Shown: positions 7,957 to 15,764 of the stretch, piece by piece
Layout: every line of letters starts with the position of its first letter
Numbering within the stretch: the first letter of the stretch is position 1
DNA from: Deltaproteobacteria bacterium
GTDB taxonomy: Bacteria > Desulfobacterota > Desulfobacteria > Desulfobacterales > JAFDDL01
Assembly (NCBI GenBank): GCA_019310865.1
Contig: JAFDDL010000083.1
Span: 1 to 18,460, forward strand
Direction: 5' to 3'
DNA: 18,460 nt
Position numbers and translations under genes: made by a program
The notes under the pieces: generated by a model
Told to the model about the DNA's origin: nothing
The model's database searches: none
What the model saw: the letters and a program-made list of their open reading frames with translations, nothing else

Positions 7957-10395
7957 TTATTCGGTTTCCGTTTCTTCCGGGGTGTCGTCCGGCTCCAGGT
8001 CGCCGTCGTTGTTTCCATTTACCTGTTCCGCCAGTACGCCCTGGGTGTTCCGGCTGATCACCGAAATGCCGCTCATGGGCATGCGGATAATTTTCCCGGT
8101 GTCGGTCATGAGCATGGCCTCATCGGATTCTTCAACCAACAACAATGAAACCACCATGCCGTTTCGCTCATTGGTTTTGATGGTGATCACGCCCTTACCG
8201 CCACGCCGGTGAACCGGGTATTCATCAATGGAGGTGCGTTTTCCGTAACCGTTTTCCGTCATGGAAAGCAGCGTCTGGCCGTAACTCAACACTTCCATTC
8301 CCACCACTTGGTCCCTGGGCTCCATGCGCATACCCCGGATACCGCCGGCAACCCGGCCGGTGGTTCGGACATCCGATTCATGGAAGCGGATCGATTTACC
8401 CGATGCAGATCCGAGAAACACATTCAGGGTGCCGTCGGTGAGCCGGGCGGCGATGAGTTCGTCGTTTTTGGCAAGGTTCAGGGCGATAATGCCCCCGACT
8501 CGCGGGCGGCTGTAATCCATCAGGTTTGTCTTTTTCACCAATCCGTTGCGGGTGGCAAACATGACATGGCTTCCCGGTTCAAACTCCGGAACCGCTAATA
8601 CGGTGGTCAATCGCTCCGTGGGGCTGAAATCGAGTAGATTAACAATGGCCTTGCCGCGACTGGCACGGCCGGCCTGGGGAATATCATATACCTTGCACCA
8701 GTAAACCCGCCCCAAATTGGTAAAAAATAAAAAGAAATGGTGCGTTGAGGCCACAAACATGTGCTGGACGAAATCCTCATCCTTGGTCCCCATGGCGGTC
8801 TTGCCTTTACCGCCGCGCCGCTGGCTCTGGTAGAGGGTGATGGGGTTTCGTTTAATATAACCGTCCCGCGATACGGTGACCACCATGTCCTCTTCGACGA
8901 TCATATCGGCCATGGTGAGCTCCCGGGTCGCTTCGATGATCTTGGTACGCCGCGAATCCCCATAGGTCTCTTTGATCTGGTTCAGTTCGTCTTTGATGAT
9001 ATTTCGAACAAGCTGCCCGCTTTCCAGAATGCCTTTGAGCCGGGCAATGTCTTTTAGTATGTTACGATACTCTTCGAGGATTTTCTCCCGCTCAAGTCCG
9101 GTGAGCCGCTGCAGGCGCATGTCGAGGATCGCCTGTGCCTGAATGTCGGTCAGCTCGAAGCGCTCAATCAGCCCGGCCCTTGCCTCACCGGGCGAGGCTG
9201 ACTTGCGGATCAATGCGACCACCGCATCGAGATTGTCCAGGGCTATTTTCAGCCCCTCCAGAATATGGGCCCTTGCTTCGGCCTTTTTCAAGTCAAACCG
9301 GGTTCGCCGGACCACGATCTCTTTCCGGTGGGAGATGAAATGCTCAAGGACCTCCTTGAGTGACAGCAGTTCCGGGCGTTTGTTCACCACCGCCAGAAGG
9401 ATGATGCCAAAGCTGTTTTCCATCTGGGTCTGCTTATAAAGCTGGTTGATGGTGATCTGGGCCGGTTGATCCCGTTTCAACGCAATCAAGATTCGCATGC
9501 CACGCCGATCGGATTCATCACGGACAAATCGAATCCCCTCGATCTGCTTGTTGCGGATCAGCCCGGCAATCTTTTCGACCAGCCTGGCCTTATTGACCTG
9601 GAACGGCAGCTCATGGACGATAATCGATTCAGCCTGGGTTTTTTTGTCAACCTCGACGTCATAGCCGGCCCGAATCCGAATGATGCCGCGCCCGGTTCGG
9701 TAGGCATCGTATATGCCCTGTGTGCCATGAATAATTCCACCGGTGGGAAAATCGGGGCCCGGAAGATATGCGAGCAGATCGATCCACGTAAGAGAGGGAT
9801 CATCGATGAGCGCATTGACCGCATCGATGGTTTCACAAATATTATGCGGCGGAATATTGGTGGCCATCCCCACGGCAATTCCGGAAGATCCGTTGACCAG
9901 CAGGTGGGGTAGCTTTGCCGGGATTACCAGTGGTTCCTCCATCGATTCGTCGTAGTTGGGGGCGAAATCGACGGTTTCCTTGTCGAGATCCTCGAGCAGC
10001 TCGTGGGACAGTTTGCGCATGCGAATTTCCGTATAACGCATGGCTGCCGGGGGATCGCCGTCTACGGATCCGAAATTTCCCTGTCCGTCGACCAGCGGAT
10101 AGCGCAGTGAAAAGTTCTGGGCCATGCGAACGATGGTATCATATACGGCCGTATCCCCATGGGGATGATACTTACCGATGACGTCACCAACAATACGGGC
10201 CGATTTCTTGTACGGTTTGTTATAATCGTTTTTCAATTCGCGCATGGCGAATAAAACCCGGCGATGCACCGGTTTCAACCCGTCGCGCACATCCGGCAGA
10301 GCCCGACCGATGATCACGCTCATGGCATAATCGAGATACGATTTTTTCATCTCGCTCTCGATGCTGATTTCAGGAAATTTTTCTACCTGCGTCAT
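7957..10395 (-). CDS. gyrA: DNA gyrase subunit A
   Basis: 812 residues. GyrA forms A2B2 gyrase with GyrB and introduces negative supercoils. The breakage-reunion domain (about 1-480) has the catalytic Arg120-Tyr121 pair ([10 protein letters not shown]). The quinolone-resistance region reads [12 protein letters not shown] (75-86): Thr82 stands where E. coli has Ser83, and Asp86 is retained. The C-terminal beta-pinwheel domain starts with a canonical GyrA box QRRGGKG (525-531), which argues for GyrA and against ParC. The last 16 residues are acidic ([16 protein letters not shown]). No intein or large insertion. ATG start with GGTGA just upstream. gyrB is not adjacent in this window. First gene of a run reaching to pgk and beyond. 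Confidence 0.98.
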   Translation of the reverse strand: MTQVEKFPEISIESEMKKSYLDYAMSVIIGRALPDVRDGLKPVHRRVLFAMRELKNDYNKPYKKSARIVGDVIGKYHPHGDTAVYDTIVRMAQNFSLRYPLVDGQGNFGSVDGDPPAAMRYTEIRMRKLSHELLEDLDKETVDFAPNYDESMEEPLVIPAKLPHLLVNGSSGIAVGMATNIPPHNICETIDAVNALIDDPSLTWIDLLAYLPGPDFPTGGIIHGTQGIYDAYRTGRGIIRIRAGYDVEVDKKTQAESIIVHELPFQVNKARLVEKIAGLIRNKQIEGIRFVRDESDRRGMRILIALKRDQPAQITINQLYKQTQMENSFGIILLAVVNKRPELLSLKEVLEHFISHRKEIVVRRTRFDLKKAEARAHILEGLKIALDNLDAVVALIRKSASPGEARAGLIERFELTDIQAQAILDMRLQRLTGLEREKILEEYRNILKDIARLKGILESGQLVRNIIKDELNQIKETYGDSRRTKIIEATRELTMADMIVEEDMVVTVSRDGYIKRNPITLYQSQRRGGKGKTAMGTKDEDFVQHMFVASTHHFFLFFTNLGRVYWCKVYDIPQAGRASRGKAIVNLLDFSPTERLTTVLAVPEFEPGSHVMFATRNGLVKKTNLMDYSRPRVGGIIALNLAKNDELIAARLTDGTLNVFLGSASGKSIRFHESDVRTTGRVAGGIRGMRMEPRDQVVGMEVLSYGQTLLSMTENGYGKRTSIDEYPVHRRGGKGVITIKTNERNGMVVSLLLVEESDEAMLMTDTGKIIRMPMSGISVISRNTQGVLAEQVNGNNDGDLEPDDTPEETETE

Positions 10396-10416
10396 AGCTC
10401 ACCCAATTTAAATATC

Positions 10417-10446
10417 ATCATAGTTTTCGTCAATTCGTTCAAACAA
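10417..10446 (-). promoter_or_regulatory. gyrA: Candidate sigma70-type promoter for gyrA
   Basis: On the minus strand TTGTTT (complement of 10441-10446), an 18-bp spacer and TATGAT (complement of 10417-10422) lie just before the gyrA ATG at 10395. An overlapping alternative uses TTGACG (complement of 10428-10433) with a weaker TAAATT about 17 bp on. Either gives a very short leader. Read by eye only. Confidence 0.35.
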
Positions 10447-10483
10447 TAAGGGGGTTAAGGCGGCAATGAAGACAGGTGGTGTC

Positions 10484-10513
10484 CATCCGGAAATCACAAC
10501 CGATTTCCGGATG
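10484..10513. repeat. Perfect 12-bp inverted repeat with 6-bp spacer upstream of gyrA
   Basis: CATCCGGAAATC (10484-10495), spacer ACAACC, then GATTTCCGGATG (10502-10513). It sits 31 bp past the stop of the small membrane protein gene and about 40 bp upstream of the candidate gyrA promoter. Neither strand has a T-run after it, so it is not a standard intrinsic terminator. It may be an mRNA hairpin protecting the 3' end of the small gene, or an operator for a dimeric protein. A perfect 12-bp arm pair is unlikely by chance in 400 bp. Confidence 0.7.
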
Positions 10514-10544
10514 AATACCGGGCAGGACAATTCCAAGACCGGTG

Positions 10545-10700
10545 CTACCGACTGACCAAACCGCCTGCCAGGGCAACCAGAAGTACTTCGTAAATGAATA
10601 CCGGCACGTAATTATGGAAATAACCGTATAAAATTCCACCACCGACAATTGCCGGCACCATGAAAAATACCAAAATGCCCAACCGACGACTGATGCTCAT
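10545..10700 (-). CDS. Small hydrophobic membrane protein, 51 residues, function unknown
   Basis: A frame of 51 codons starting at ATG 10700 and ending in TAG at 10545. A textbook Shine-Dalgarno AGGAGG (complement of 10706-10711) lies 5 nt upstream, the best in the window, which is the main reason to call it. The protein starts MSISRRLGILVFFMVPAIVG: positive residues then a hydrophobic segment (about 7-27), a short polar turn (YFHNY), then a second hydrophobic stretch (about 33-49) ending VSR. This predicts two membrane-spanning helices, with the N-terminus probably inside by the positive-inside rule. I recognise no family. It lies between a thiolase gene and gyrA on the same strand; whether it is co-transcribed with gyrA is unknown. 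Confidence 0.65.
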   Translation of the reverse strand: MSISRRLGILVFFMVPAIVGGGILYGYFHNYVPVFIYEVLLVALAGGLVSR

Positions 10701-10705
10701 TGATT

Positions 10706-10711
10706 CCTCCT
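10706..10711 (-). promoter_or_regulatory. Strong ribosome binding site of the 51-residue membrane protein
   Basis: AGGAGG on the minus strand, followed by AATCA and ATG. It decides the start of the small gene. A GC-rich hairpin (10718-10736) ends 6 nt upstream of it. Confidence 0.7.
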
Positions 10712-10717
10712 GTGCGA

Positions 10718-10736
10718 TGCACCCCCGTGGGGTGTA
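10718..10736 (-). other. GC-rich hairpin upstream of the small membrane protein gene
   Basis: On the minus strand CACCCC, loop ACG, GGGGTG forms a 6-bp stem extended to 8 by a G-U and a T-A pair. It would lie in the 5' leader right before the AGGAGG site. No T-tract follows, so it is not an obvious terminator. It might stabilise the leader or affect translation, or be fortuitous. Confidence 0.45.
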
Positions 10737-10784
10737 AGCGATATATTCACGGATCTTTTACCAATAACTGCCCGTCATGTAAAG

Positions 10785-10825
10785 AAAAAAATGGCCAATA
10801 CTCACCGTTCAATCACCATGGCCAT
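10785..10825 (-). terminator. Candidate intrinsic terminator of the thiolase gene
   Basis: On the minus strand ATGGCCA (complement of 10819-10825), a 21-nt loop, TGGCCAT (complement of 10791-10797), then seven T in a row. The 5' arm lies in the last codons of the thiolase. The stem is short and the loop long, so efficiency is uncertain, but a stem directly joined to a T-run at a gene end fits a terminator. It would separate the thiolase transcript from the small gene and gyrA. Confidence 0.4.
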
Positions 10826-12088
10826 ACCCATTCCGCCACCAATGCACATGCTGATGAGGCCTGTTTGATACCCCTTTCGTTTCATCTGGTGAATACAGGT
10901 GACCATCTGGCGGGCGCCGGTACATCCGATGGGATGCCCCAGCGAGATGCCGCTGCCAAGCTCGTTGGGCCGGTCGTTTTCGAGACCCAGTTCCCGCAGA
11001 CAGCCGATTGCCTGGGCAGCAAACGCCTCGTTGAGTTCAATGGTGTCGATATCGGACAGCGCCATGCCCGTTTTCTTCATCACCTTTCGGATTGCGGGCA
11101 CCGGGCCCAGGCCCATATAAGCCGGATCGAGGCCACCGGCACTGTAAGCTTTGATTTTCGCGAGGGGCTCTAGGCCCAGTTCCGTTGCTTTTTCAGCGCT
11201 CATGATCAAAACAGCGGCTGCGCCATCGTTGATACCCGATGCGTTTCCAGCTGTCACCGAACCGCCCTTCTTGAATGCCGGCCGCAATTTGGCCATCTTT
11301 TCCAATGTGGTATCCATGGGCCGCTCATCCGTATCAAAGATAATGTCGCCTTTTCTCGACTTCATCACAACCGGAACGATCTCCTGGGCAAACAGGCCTT
11401 CGGTGATGGCTGCCCGGGCACGCTGGTGGCTCAAGACCCCCAGCTCATCCTGTTCCTGCCGGGAAATATCATACATTTCAGCTATATTTTCAGCCGTTAA
11501 TCCCATGTGATAGCCATAAAAAATTTCGTACAGCCCGTCAAAGACCATCAAATCATAGATATCCCCGACGCCGGTCAGCTCCATGCGATGCCCCCACCGG
11601 GCCTTGGGAAGCGCCATGGGCGCCTGGCTCATGTTTTCCTGACCGCCGGCGAGAACCACATCCGCCTGGTCGGTCATAATGGCAGAGGCCCCCAATGCGA
11701 TGGCCTTCAACCCGGAGCCGCAGACCTTGTTAAGGGTGAACGCCGGTGTCTCCTTTGGAATACCAGCCCGTATCATTGCCTGGCGAGCCGGATTCTGCCC
11801 CTGGCCAGCCTGCAGTACATTGCCCATGATGACCTCATCGATGGCAATCGGCGCTGCGCCTGTGTCATATTCCGAATTGGCGCTTTCCAGTTCGATGAGC
11901 CCCTGCGCTTTGAGCTTATCCGGCGCCAGGGCCGGCATGTCATTGCCGGCAACCGGTTTAAGGCCGGCGCGCTTGAGCACATTCTGCATAACCAGAGCGC
12001 CGAGGGTCACAACGGAAGCATCTTTCAAGCCGCCTCCAAAATTACCGACTGCTGTTCGAACACCGGAAACTATCACCGCATCTTTCAT
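10802..12088 (-). CDS. Thiolase (acetyl-CoA C-acyltransferase) with an extra N-terminal-half segment
   Basis: 428 residues, against about 390 for typical thiolases. Catalyses reversible Claisen condensation/thiolysis of acyl-CoAs in the cytoplasm (beta-oxidation or acetoacetyl-CoA formation; chain length not readable). All catalytic parts are present: nucleophile C123 in NKVCGSGLKA, NEAFAAQAIG, H385 in GHPIGCTGAR, and C415 in CIGGGMGMA. Residues about 46-80 (from VAGNDMPALAPDK to NSEYDTGAAP) form an extra segment between the first helix and IDEVIMGNVLQAGQGQNPAR, accounting for the added length. The frame is open far upstream to 12529, but the ATG at 12088 has GGAGG (complement of 12095-12099) 6 nt before it and starts the canonical KDAVIVSGVRTAVG. 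Divergent from the NRDE gene. Confidence 0.94.
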   Translation of the reverse strand: MKDAVIVSGVRTAVGNFGGGLKDASVVTLGALVMQNVLKRAGLKPVAGNDMPALAPDKLKAQGLIELESANSEYDTGAAPIAIDEVIMGNVLQAGQGQNPARQAMIRAGIPKETPAFTLNKVCGSGLKAIALGASAIMTDQADVVLAGGQENMSQAPMALPKARWGHRMELTGVGDIYDLMVFDGLYEIFYGYHMGLTAENIAEMYDISRQEQDELGVLSHQRARAAITEGLFAQEIVPVVMKSRKGDIIFDTDERPMDTTLEKMAKLRPAFKKGGSVTAGNASGINDGAAAVLIMSAEKATELGLEPLAKIKAYSAGGLDPAYMGLGPVPAIRKVMKKTGMALSDIDTIELNEAFAAQAIGCLRELGLENDRPNELGSGISLGHPIGCTGARQMVTCIHQMKRKGYQTGLISMCIGGGMGMAMVIER

Positions 12089-12127
12089 GGGATCCCTCCA
12101 TTTCATTGAATTCAGATAAAATGAGCT

Positions 12128-12156
12128 CTTTAACATAAAACCAAACGGTGGGTCAA
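12128..12156 (-). promoter_or_regulatory. Weak candidate promoter for the thiolase gene
   Basis: Minus strand TTGACC (complement of 12151-12156), 17-bp spacer, TTAAAG (complement of 12128-12133). The -35 and spacing are good but the -10 is poor. It lies 40 bp upstream of the ATG at 12088. Confidence 0.3.
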
Positions 12157-12180
12157 TGCGGGGATTGGAAAAAACCGGGA

Positions 12181-12218
12181 TAACGGCATTTAGATTCTCT
12201 GAAAACCAAATGCGGTTA
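12181..12218. promoter_or_regulatory. Operator-like inverted repeat between divergent thiolase and NRDE genes
   Basis: TAACGGCATTT (12181-12191) and AAATGCGGTTA (12208-12218) are 11-bp arms with a single mismatch, separated by 16 bp. The repeat ends 3 bp before the -35 of the rightward promoter and lies upstream of the leftward candidate promoter. Position and symmetry suit a dimeric regulator controlling one or both genes. No regulator gene is adjacent. Confidence 0.45.
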
Positions 12219-12221
12219 CTC

Positions 12222-12250
12222 TTGAGAACCATATGTGTATCATATATAAA
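12222..12250 (+). promoter_or_regulatory. Sigma70-type promoter for the NRDE-family gene
   Basis: TTGAGA (12222-12227), 17-bp spacer, TATAAA (12245-12250); each hexamer is 5/6 to consensus with ideal spacing. Transcription would begin near 12257, leaving a leader of about 20 nt with AAGGA before the ATG at 12278. Confidence 0.6.
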
Positions 12251-12277
12251 AAAGAGAGAATAATATAAGGATTCATC

Positions 12278-13054
12278 ATGTGCCTGATACTCTTTGCTCA
12301 TAAAGCCCACCCGGAATACCCACTTGTTGTGGCTGCCAATCGGGATGAATTTTACAACCGCCCCACCCGCCCCATGACGTTCTGGCGGAATGACCCGGAT
12401 CTGCTCGCCGGCCGGGATCTGGAGGCCGGCGGTACCTGGTTGGGCGTGACGCGCAGCGGTCGATTCGCCGCCATCACAAACTACCGAAATCCCAAATCGG
12501 TTAATGACAATGCCCCCTCCCGGGGACAACTAGTAACCGATTATCTTGTGGGACATAATTCTCCTGAACACTATCTGGCTCGACTGCGAGGCACCGCAGA
12601 CCGATACAATGGCTTCAATCTACTGGTGGCAAATTTCGAAGGGTTGTATTTTTTTTCCAACCGAAACGGCCGCATTGAAAAGCTGTCACCCGGCATTTAC
12701 GGGCTGAGCAATCAATTGCTCGACACCCCCTGGCCCAAGGTGGAAATCGGCAAGGCGGGATTGGTAAAACTGCTGTCAGGTGCCGATTTGCTGCATGTGG
12801 AAGACCTGTTTGACCTGTTGGCCCAGCGGCGTCAGGCACCGGATGATCGCCTGCCGGATACCGGTATCGGTATCGAATGGGAGCGTATCTTGTCCCCGCT
12901 TTTTATTGAAAGTCCGGACTACGGTACCCGCTCATCGACGGTATTGGTCATGAACAAATCCGGCCGGGTAACCATCGCAGAACGAACATTTGACCCTTTG
13001 ATCTTGAACAAAAATGAGCCCATAACCCGCCACTTCGCGTTTCAAATCACATAG
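12278..13054 (+). CDS. NRDE-family (TANGO2-like) protein
   Basis: 258 residues, a usual size. The eponymous motif N21-R22-D23-E24 is intact, following Met-Cys at positions 1-2; in this family Cys2 is typical and resembles an N-terminal nucleophile. Other conserved-looking stretches are LLAGRDLEAGGTWLGVTRSGRFAAITNYR, RGQLVTDYL, YNGFNLLVA and GLSNQLLDTPWPKV. Human TANGO2 is tied to a metabolic-crisis disorder and haem or lipid handling has been proposed, but bacterial function is not established. Start ATG with AAGGA 8 nt upstream and a good promoter. Single gene: divergent from the thiolase and convergent with rarA, 11 bp between stops. Family call is firm, function unknown. Confidence 0.92.
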   Translation: MCLILFAHKAHPEYPLVVAANRDEFYNRPTRPMTFWRNDPDLLAGRDLEAGGTWLGVTRSGRFAAITNYRNPKSVNDNAPSRGQLVTDYLVGHNSPEHYLARLRGTADRYNGFNLLVANFEGLYFFSNRNGRIEKLSPGIYGLSNQLLDTPWPKVEIGKAGLVKLLSGADLLHVEDLFDLLAQRRQAPDDRLPDTGIGIEWERILSPLFIESPDYGTRSSTVLVMNKSGRVTIAERTFDPLILNKNEPITRHFAFQIT

Positions 13055-13065
13055 ACGGTTGTTCC

Positions 13066-14403
13066 TTAATCCGCTTTCACCTTTTCCCACCAGTCCATCC
13101 GCTCCCGAATGGTTTTTTCATATCCCCGGTCAACCGGTTCATAATAGGTGTGGTCCTGGATATTTTGGGGAAAATAGGTTTGCGCTGCAACACCGGCCTT
13201 CTGATCAGGGTCATATTGATAGCCCTTGCCGTATCCCAGGGATTTCATCAAACCGGTGGGGGCATTTCGGATGTGGTGCGGCACAGGCAATGCGCCGTGT
13301 TTTTCAACAGCCTGGCGGGCTTTTTTATAGGCCATGTACGCGCTGTTGCTCTTGGGGGCCGTTGCCAGATAAAGGACCGCCTGGGCCAGGGCCAGTTCGC
13401 CTTCTGGAGACCCCAGAAACCGGTAGGCTTCCATAGCGTCCATGGTGACGGTCAGGGCCCGGGGATCCGCATTGCCCACATCTTCAGAAGCAAAACGCAC
13501 CATTCGCCTGGCAATATAAAGGGGATCCTCTCCGGCCATGATCATGCGCGCAAGCCAGTAGAGGGCGGCATCGGGATCGCTTCCCCGCATGCTTTTATGA
13601 AAGGCGGAAATGATATTGTAATGTTCCTCACCCGACTTGTCATAGGCCAGGGCCTTTTTCTGAATGGCCTGCTCTGCATCGGCCAGGGTGATGGTGGTAC
13701 CGGCAGGCGCATCCGGACCGGATGCGGGTCTAAATGTGACCGTTACTTCCAGGTTGCTCAGCGCCGTTCGCGCATCCCCATCAGCCAGATCGATCAGATG
13801 CGCCATGGCCGATGGCGCCAACGTCAGGTTCAGTTTCCCCAGACCCCGCTCGGGATCACGCAACGCCCGCTCAAGAACCATTTGAAGATCCGGGTTCGAA
13901 AGGCGCTCCAGGGTAAACACCCGGCACCGGGACATGAGCGCCGAGATCACCTCGAAGGACGGATTTTCGGTGGTGGCACCAATGAGGGTAATCAGGCCGT
14001 TTTCCACATGATGCAGAAATGCATCCTGCTGGGCCTTGTTGAATCGATGGATCTCGTCCACGAACAACAGCGTGCGTTTTTGCTGAATACGACGCTTTTC
14101 GGAGGCCTCGTCGATCACAGCACGAATTTGCTTTACACCGGACAGGACAGCTGAAAAATGGACGAAATGCGACCGGGTCTCATTGGAGATAATCCGGGCC
14201 AGGGTCGTTTTCCCACAACCGGGCGGGCCCCACAAAATCATGGAGAAAACCCGGTCGTTCTCAATGGCGCTTCGAAGGGTGGTGCCCGGTCCGACAATGT
14301 GCTGCTGACCGGCGAACTCATCAAGGTTCCTGGGGCGCATTTTTCCCGCCAGCGGCTGTGATTCAGCGGCGGCTTTCTGTGCCTGGAAGTCAAACAGGTC
14401 CAC
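13066..14403 (-). CDS. rarA: RarA/MgsA (WRNIP1-like) AAA+ replication-associated ATPase
   Basis: 445 residues, full length. AAA+ ATPase acting at stalled replication forks with SSB. Walker A is WGPPGCGKTT (58-67), Walker B LLFVDEIHRF (112-121), sensor 1 IGATTENPSF (141-150) and the arginine-finger region SRCRVF. The C-terminal part carries the family block HKSMRGSDPDAALYWLARMI and the tetramerisation region (AYMAYKKARQAV). The start is a GTG at 14403, giving the usual MDLFDFQ N-terminus and preceded by AAGGTGA at short spacing. It follows der after only 3 nt, so der-rarA is very likely an operon. Confidence 0.96.
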   Translation of the reverse strand: MDLFDFQAQKAAAESQPLAGKMRPRNLDEFAGQQHIVGPGTTLRSAIENDRVFSMILWGPPGCGKTTLARIISNETRSHFVHFSAVLSGVKQIRAVIDEASEKRRIQQKRTLLFVDEIHRFNKAQQDAFLHHVENGLITLIGATTENPSFEVISALMSRCRVFTLERLSNPDLQMVLERALRDPERGLGKLNLTLAPSAMAHLIDLADGDARTALSNLEVTVTFRPASGPDAPAGTTITLADAEQAIQKKALAYDKSGEEHYNIISAFHKSMRGSDPDAALYWLARMIMAGEDPLYIARRMVRFASEDVGNADPRALTVTMDAMEAYRFLGSPEGELALAQAVLYLATAPKSNSAYMAYKKARQAVEKHGALPVPHHIRNAPTGLMKSLGYGKGYQYDPDQKAGVAAQTYFPQNIQDHTYYEPVDRGYEKTIRERMDWWEKVKAD

Positions 14404-14406
14404 GAA

Positions 14407-15744
14407 TCACCTTTTTTTCTTACCGAACTCGATCCGTCCTGTTCGCTGTCGGAACAAAATTCGAATCGGCGTTCGATCCAGACCGGTTTCCAGTCGGATC
14501 TGGTTGCTCAGATACCGTTTGTATGAAAAATGGACCGCATTCGGATAATTGACAAACAGAACAAAGGTGGGCGGTTTGCTCGACACCTGGGTGGCATAAT
14601 AGAATCGAAGGCGCTTGCCCTTGTGAAGCGACGGTTCGGTTCGCTTAATGGCCCGCTCGATGATCCGGTTGATTTCCCCGGTGCCGATTCGCGTACAATA
14701 CTGCTGGTAGACATCCTTGACATGGCTGAACAGTTTGCGCACCCTTAGACCGGTTAAAGCCGATATGGTCAGAGACGGTGCGAAACTTAAGAATTTGGCC
14801 TGCATGTAAAGCGCCTCCCGGTAGACCTTGGCGCTGTGATAATCTTTTTCCACCTTGTCCCATTTGTTGAGCAGAAATACGCACCCGCAGCCACGCTCGT
14901 AGGCATATCCGGCCACATTGATATCCTGGTCCGTGACCCCTTCGCTGGCATCAAGCACGATCAGGGCCACATCGCACCGATCCAAACTCCGCAAGGCCTT
15001 GATCACGGAAAATTTTTCAAGTTTTCTGGATACCTTTCCCTTTCGGCGAATGCCGGCCGTATCGATGAACACATAGGGGTCCCCGTCAATCTCGCACAGG
15101 GTATCGATGGCATCGCGCGTGGTTCCGGGAACCTCACTCACCAGCAGACGCTCCTGGCCCAGAATCCGGTTGATCAGGGAAGACTTGCCCGCATTGGGAC
15201 GTCCCACCACCGCCACCCGGATTTGATTCGAGACAGCGGGCGGGGGAGCCTGGGGCAACTCCCGAACCAGCTCATCCATGAAATCACGGATGCCGTATCC
15301 GTGTTCGGCGGATACGGGATAAAGGCTTTCCACGCCGAGGCTGTAAAAATCGTATAATCCCACCTCTTTTTCGATGCCATCGATCTTGTTAACCACATTA
15401 AAAACCGGCTTGGAAACATCCCGCAACAACCGAATGAGATCGTTGTCATAAGGAGAAAGTCCATTTTTACCATCCAGCACCAGTACAATTACCTCTGCAT
15501 CGTCAATGGCCTGATGCACCTGTTGGCGAATCTGATCGGCAAACCCGGCTTCGTCTCGGTCTGAAAATCCACCGGTATCCACAAGTGTAAATTCCACGTC
15601 ATCCCATCGGGCATCACCATAATTTCGATCCCGGGTCACACCGGGCAAATTGTCCACCAGTGCATCCTTGGACCGTGTGATTCGATTAAACAAGGTCGAC
15701 TTGCCCACATTGGGCCGTCCCACCAACGCCACGATTGGTTTCAT
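14407..15744 (-). CDS. der: Ribosome-assembly GTPase Der (EngA)
   Basis: 445 residues with the tandem-GTPase layout unique to Der, needed for 50S subunit maturation. Domain 1: GRPNVGKS (9-16), GVTRD, DTGG (56-59), NKID (119-122). Domain 2: GRPNAGKS (181-188), [13 protein letters not shown] (228-231), NKWD (293-296). A C-terminal KH-like domain follows, ending in a basic tail (EFGKKKR). The frame opens further up at a TTG at 15783, but ATG 15744 begins the canonical [12 protein letters not shown] and has GGAG (complement of 15751-15754) 6 nt upstream. Its leader is interrupted by the palindromic element whose flanking repeat starts 20 bp from the ATG, so its promoter must lie within or beyond that element. 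Confidence 0.97.
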   Translation of the reverse strand: MKPIVALVGRPNVGKSTLFNRITRSKDALVDNLPGVTRDRNYGDARWDDVEFTLVDTGGFSDRDEAGFADQIRQQVHQAIDDAEVIVLVLDGKNGLSPYDNDLIRLLRDVSKPVFNVVNKIDGIEKEVGLYDFYSLGVESLYPVSAEHGYGIRDFMDELVRELPQAPPPAVSNQIRVAVVGRPNAGKSSLINRILGQERLLVSEVPGTTRDAIDTLCEIDGDPYVFIDTAGIRRKGKVSRKLEKFSVIKALRSLDRCDVALIVLDASEGVTDQDINVAGYAYERGCGCVFLLNKWDKVEKDYHSAKVYREALYMQAKFLSFAPSLTISALTGLRVRKLFSHVKDVYQQYCTRIGTGEINRIIERAIKRTEPSLHKGKRLRFYYATQVSSKPPTFVLFVNYPNAVHFSYKRYLSNQIRLETGLDRTPIRILFRQRTGRIEFGKKKR

Positions 15745-15764
15745 ACATTTCTCCATCAATTCAG

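Noticed and set aside
7957..10395. Possibility that the topoisomerase gene is parC
   Set aside because: A canonical GyrA box QRRGGKG and a full C-terminal wrapping domain are present, and gpsA linkage fits gyrA.
10439..10648. 69-codon minus-strand frame upstream of gyrA
   Set aside because: It overlaps the 51-residue gene in another frame, lacks a ribosome site of similar quality, and runs through the inverted repeat.
12089..12529. N-terminal extension of the thiolase frame up to 12529
   Set aside because: The extension overlaps the NRDE gene and its promoter, has no thiolase similarity, and the ATG at 12088 has a good ribosome site and canonical N-terminus.
13150..14154. 334-codon open frame antisense to rarA
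   Set aside because: Shadow of a clear AAA+ gene, with no domain, no ribosome site noted and Gly/His/Arg-rich composition typical of antisense frames.
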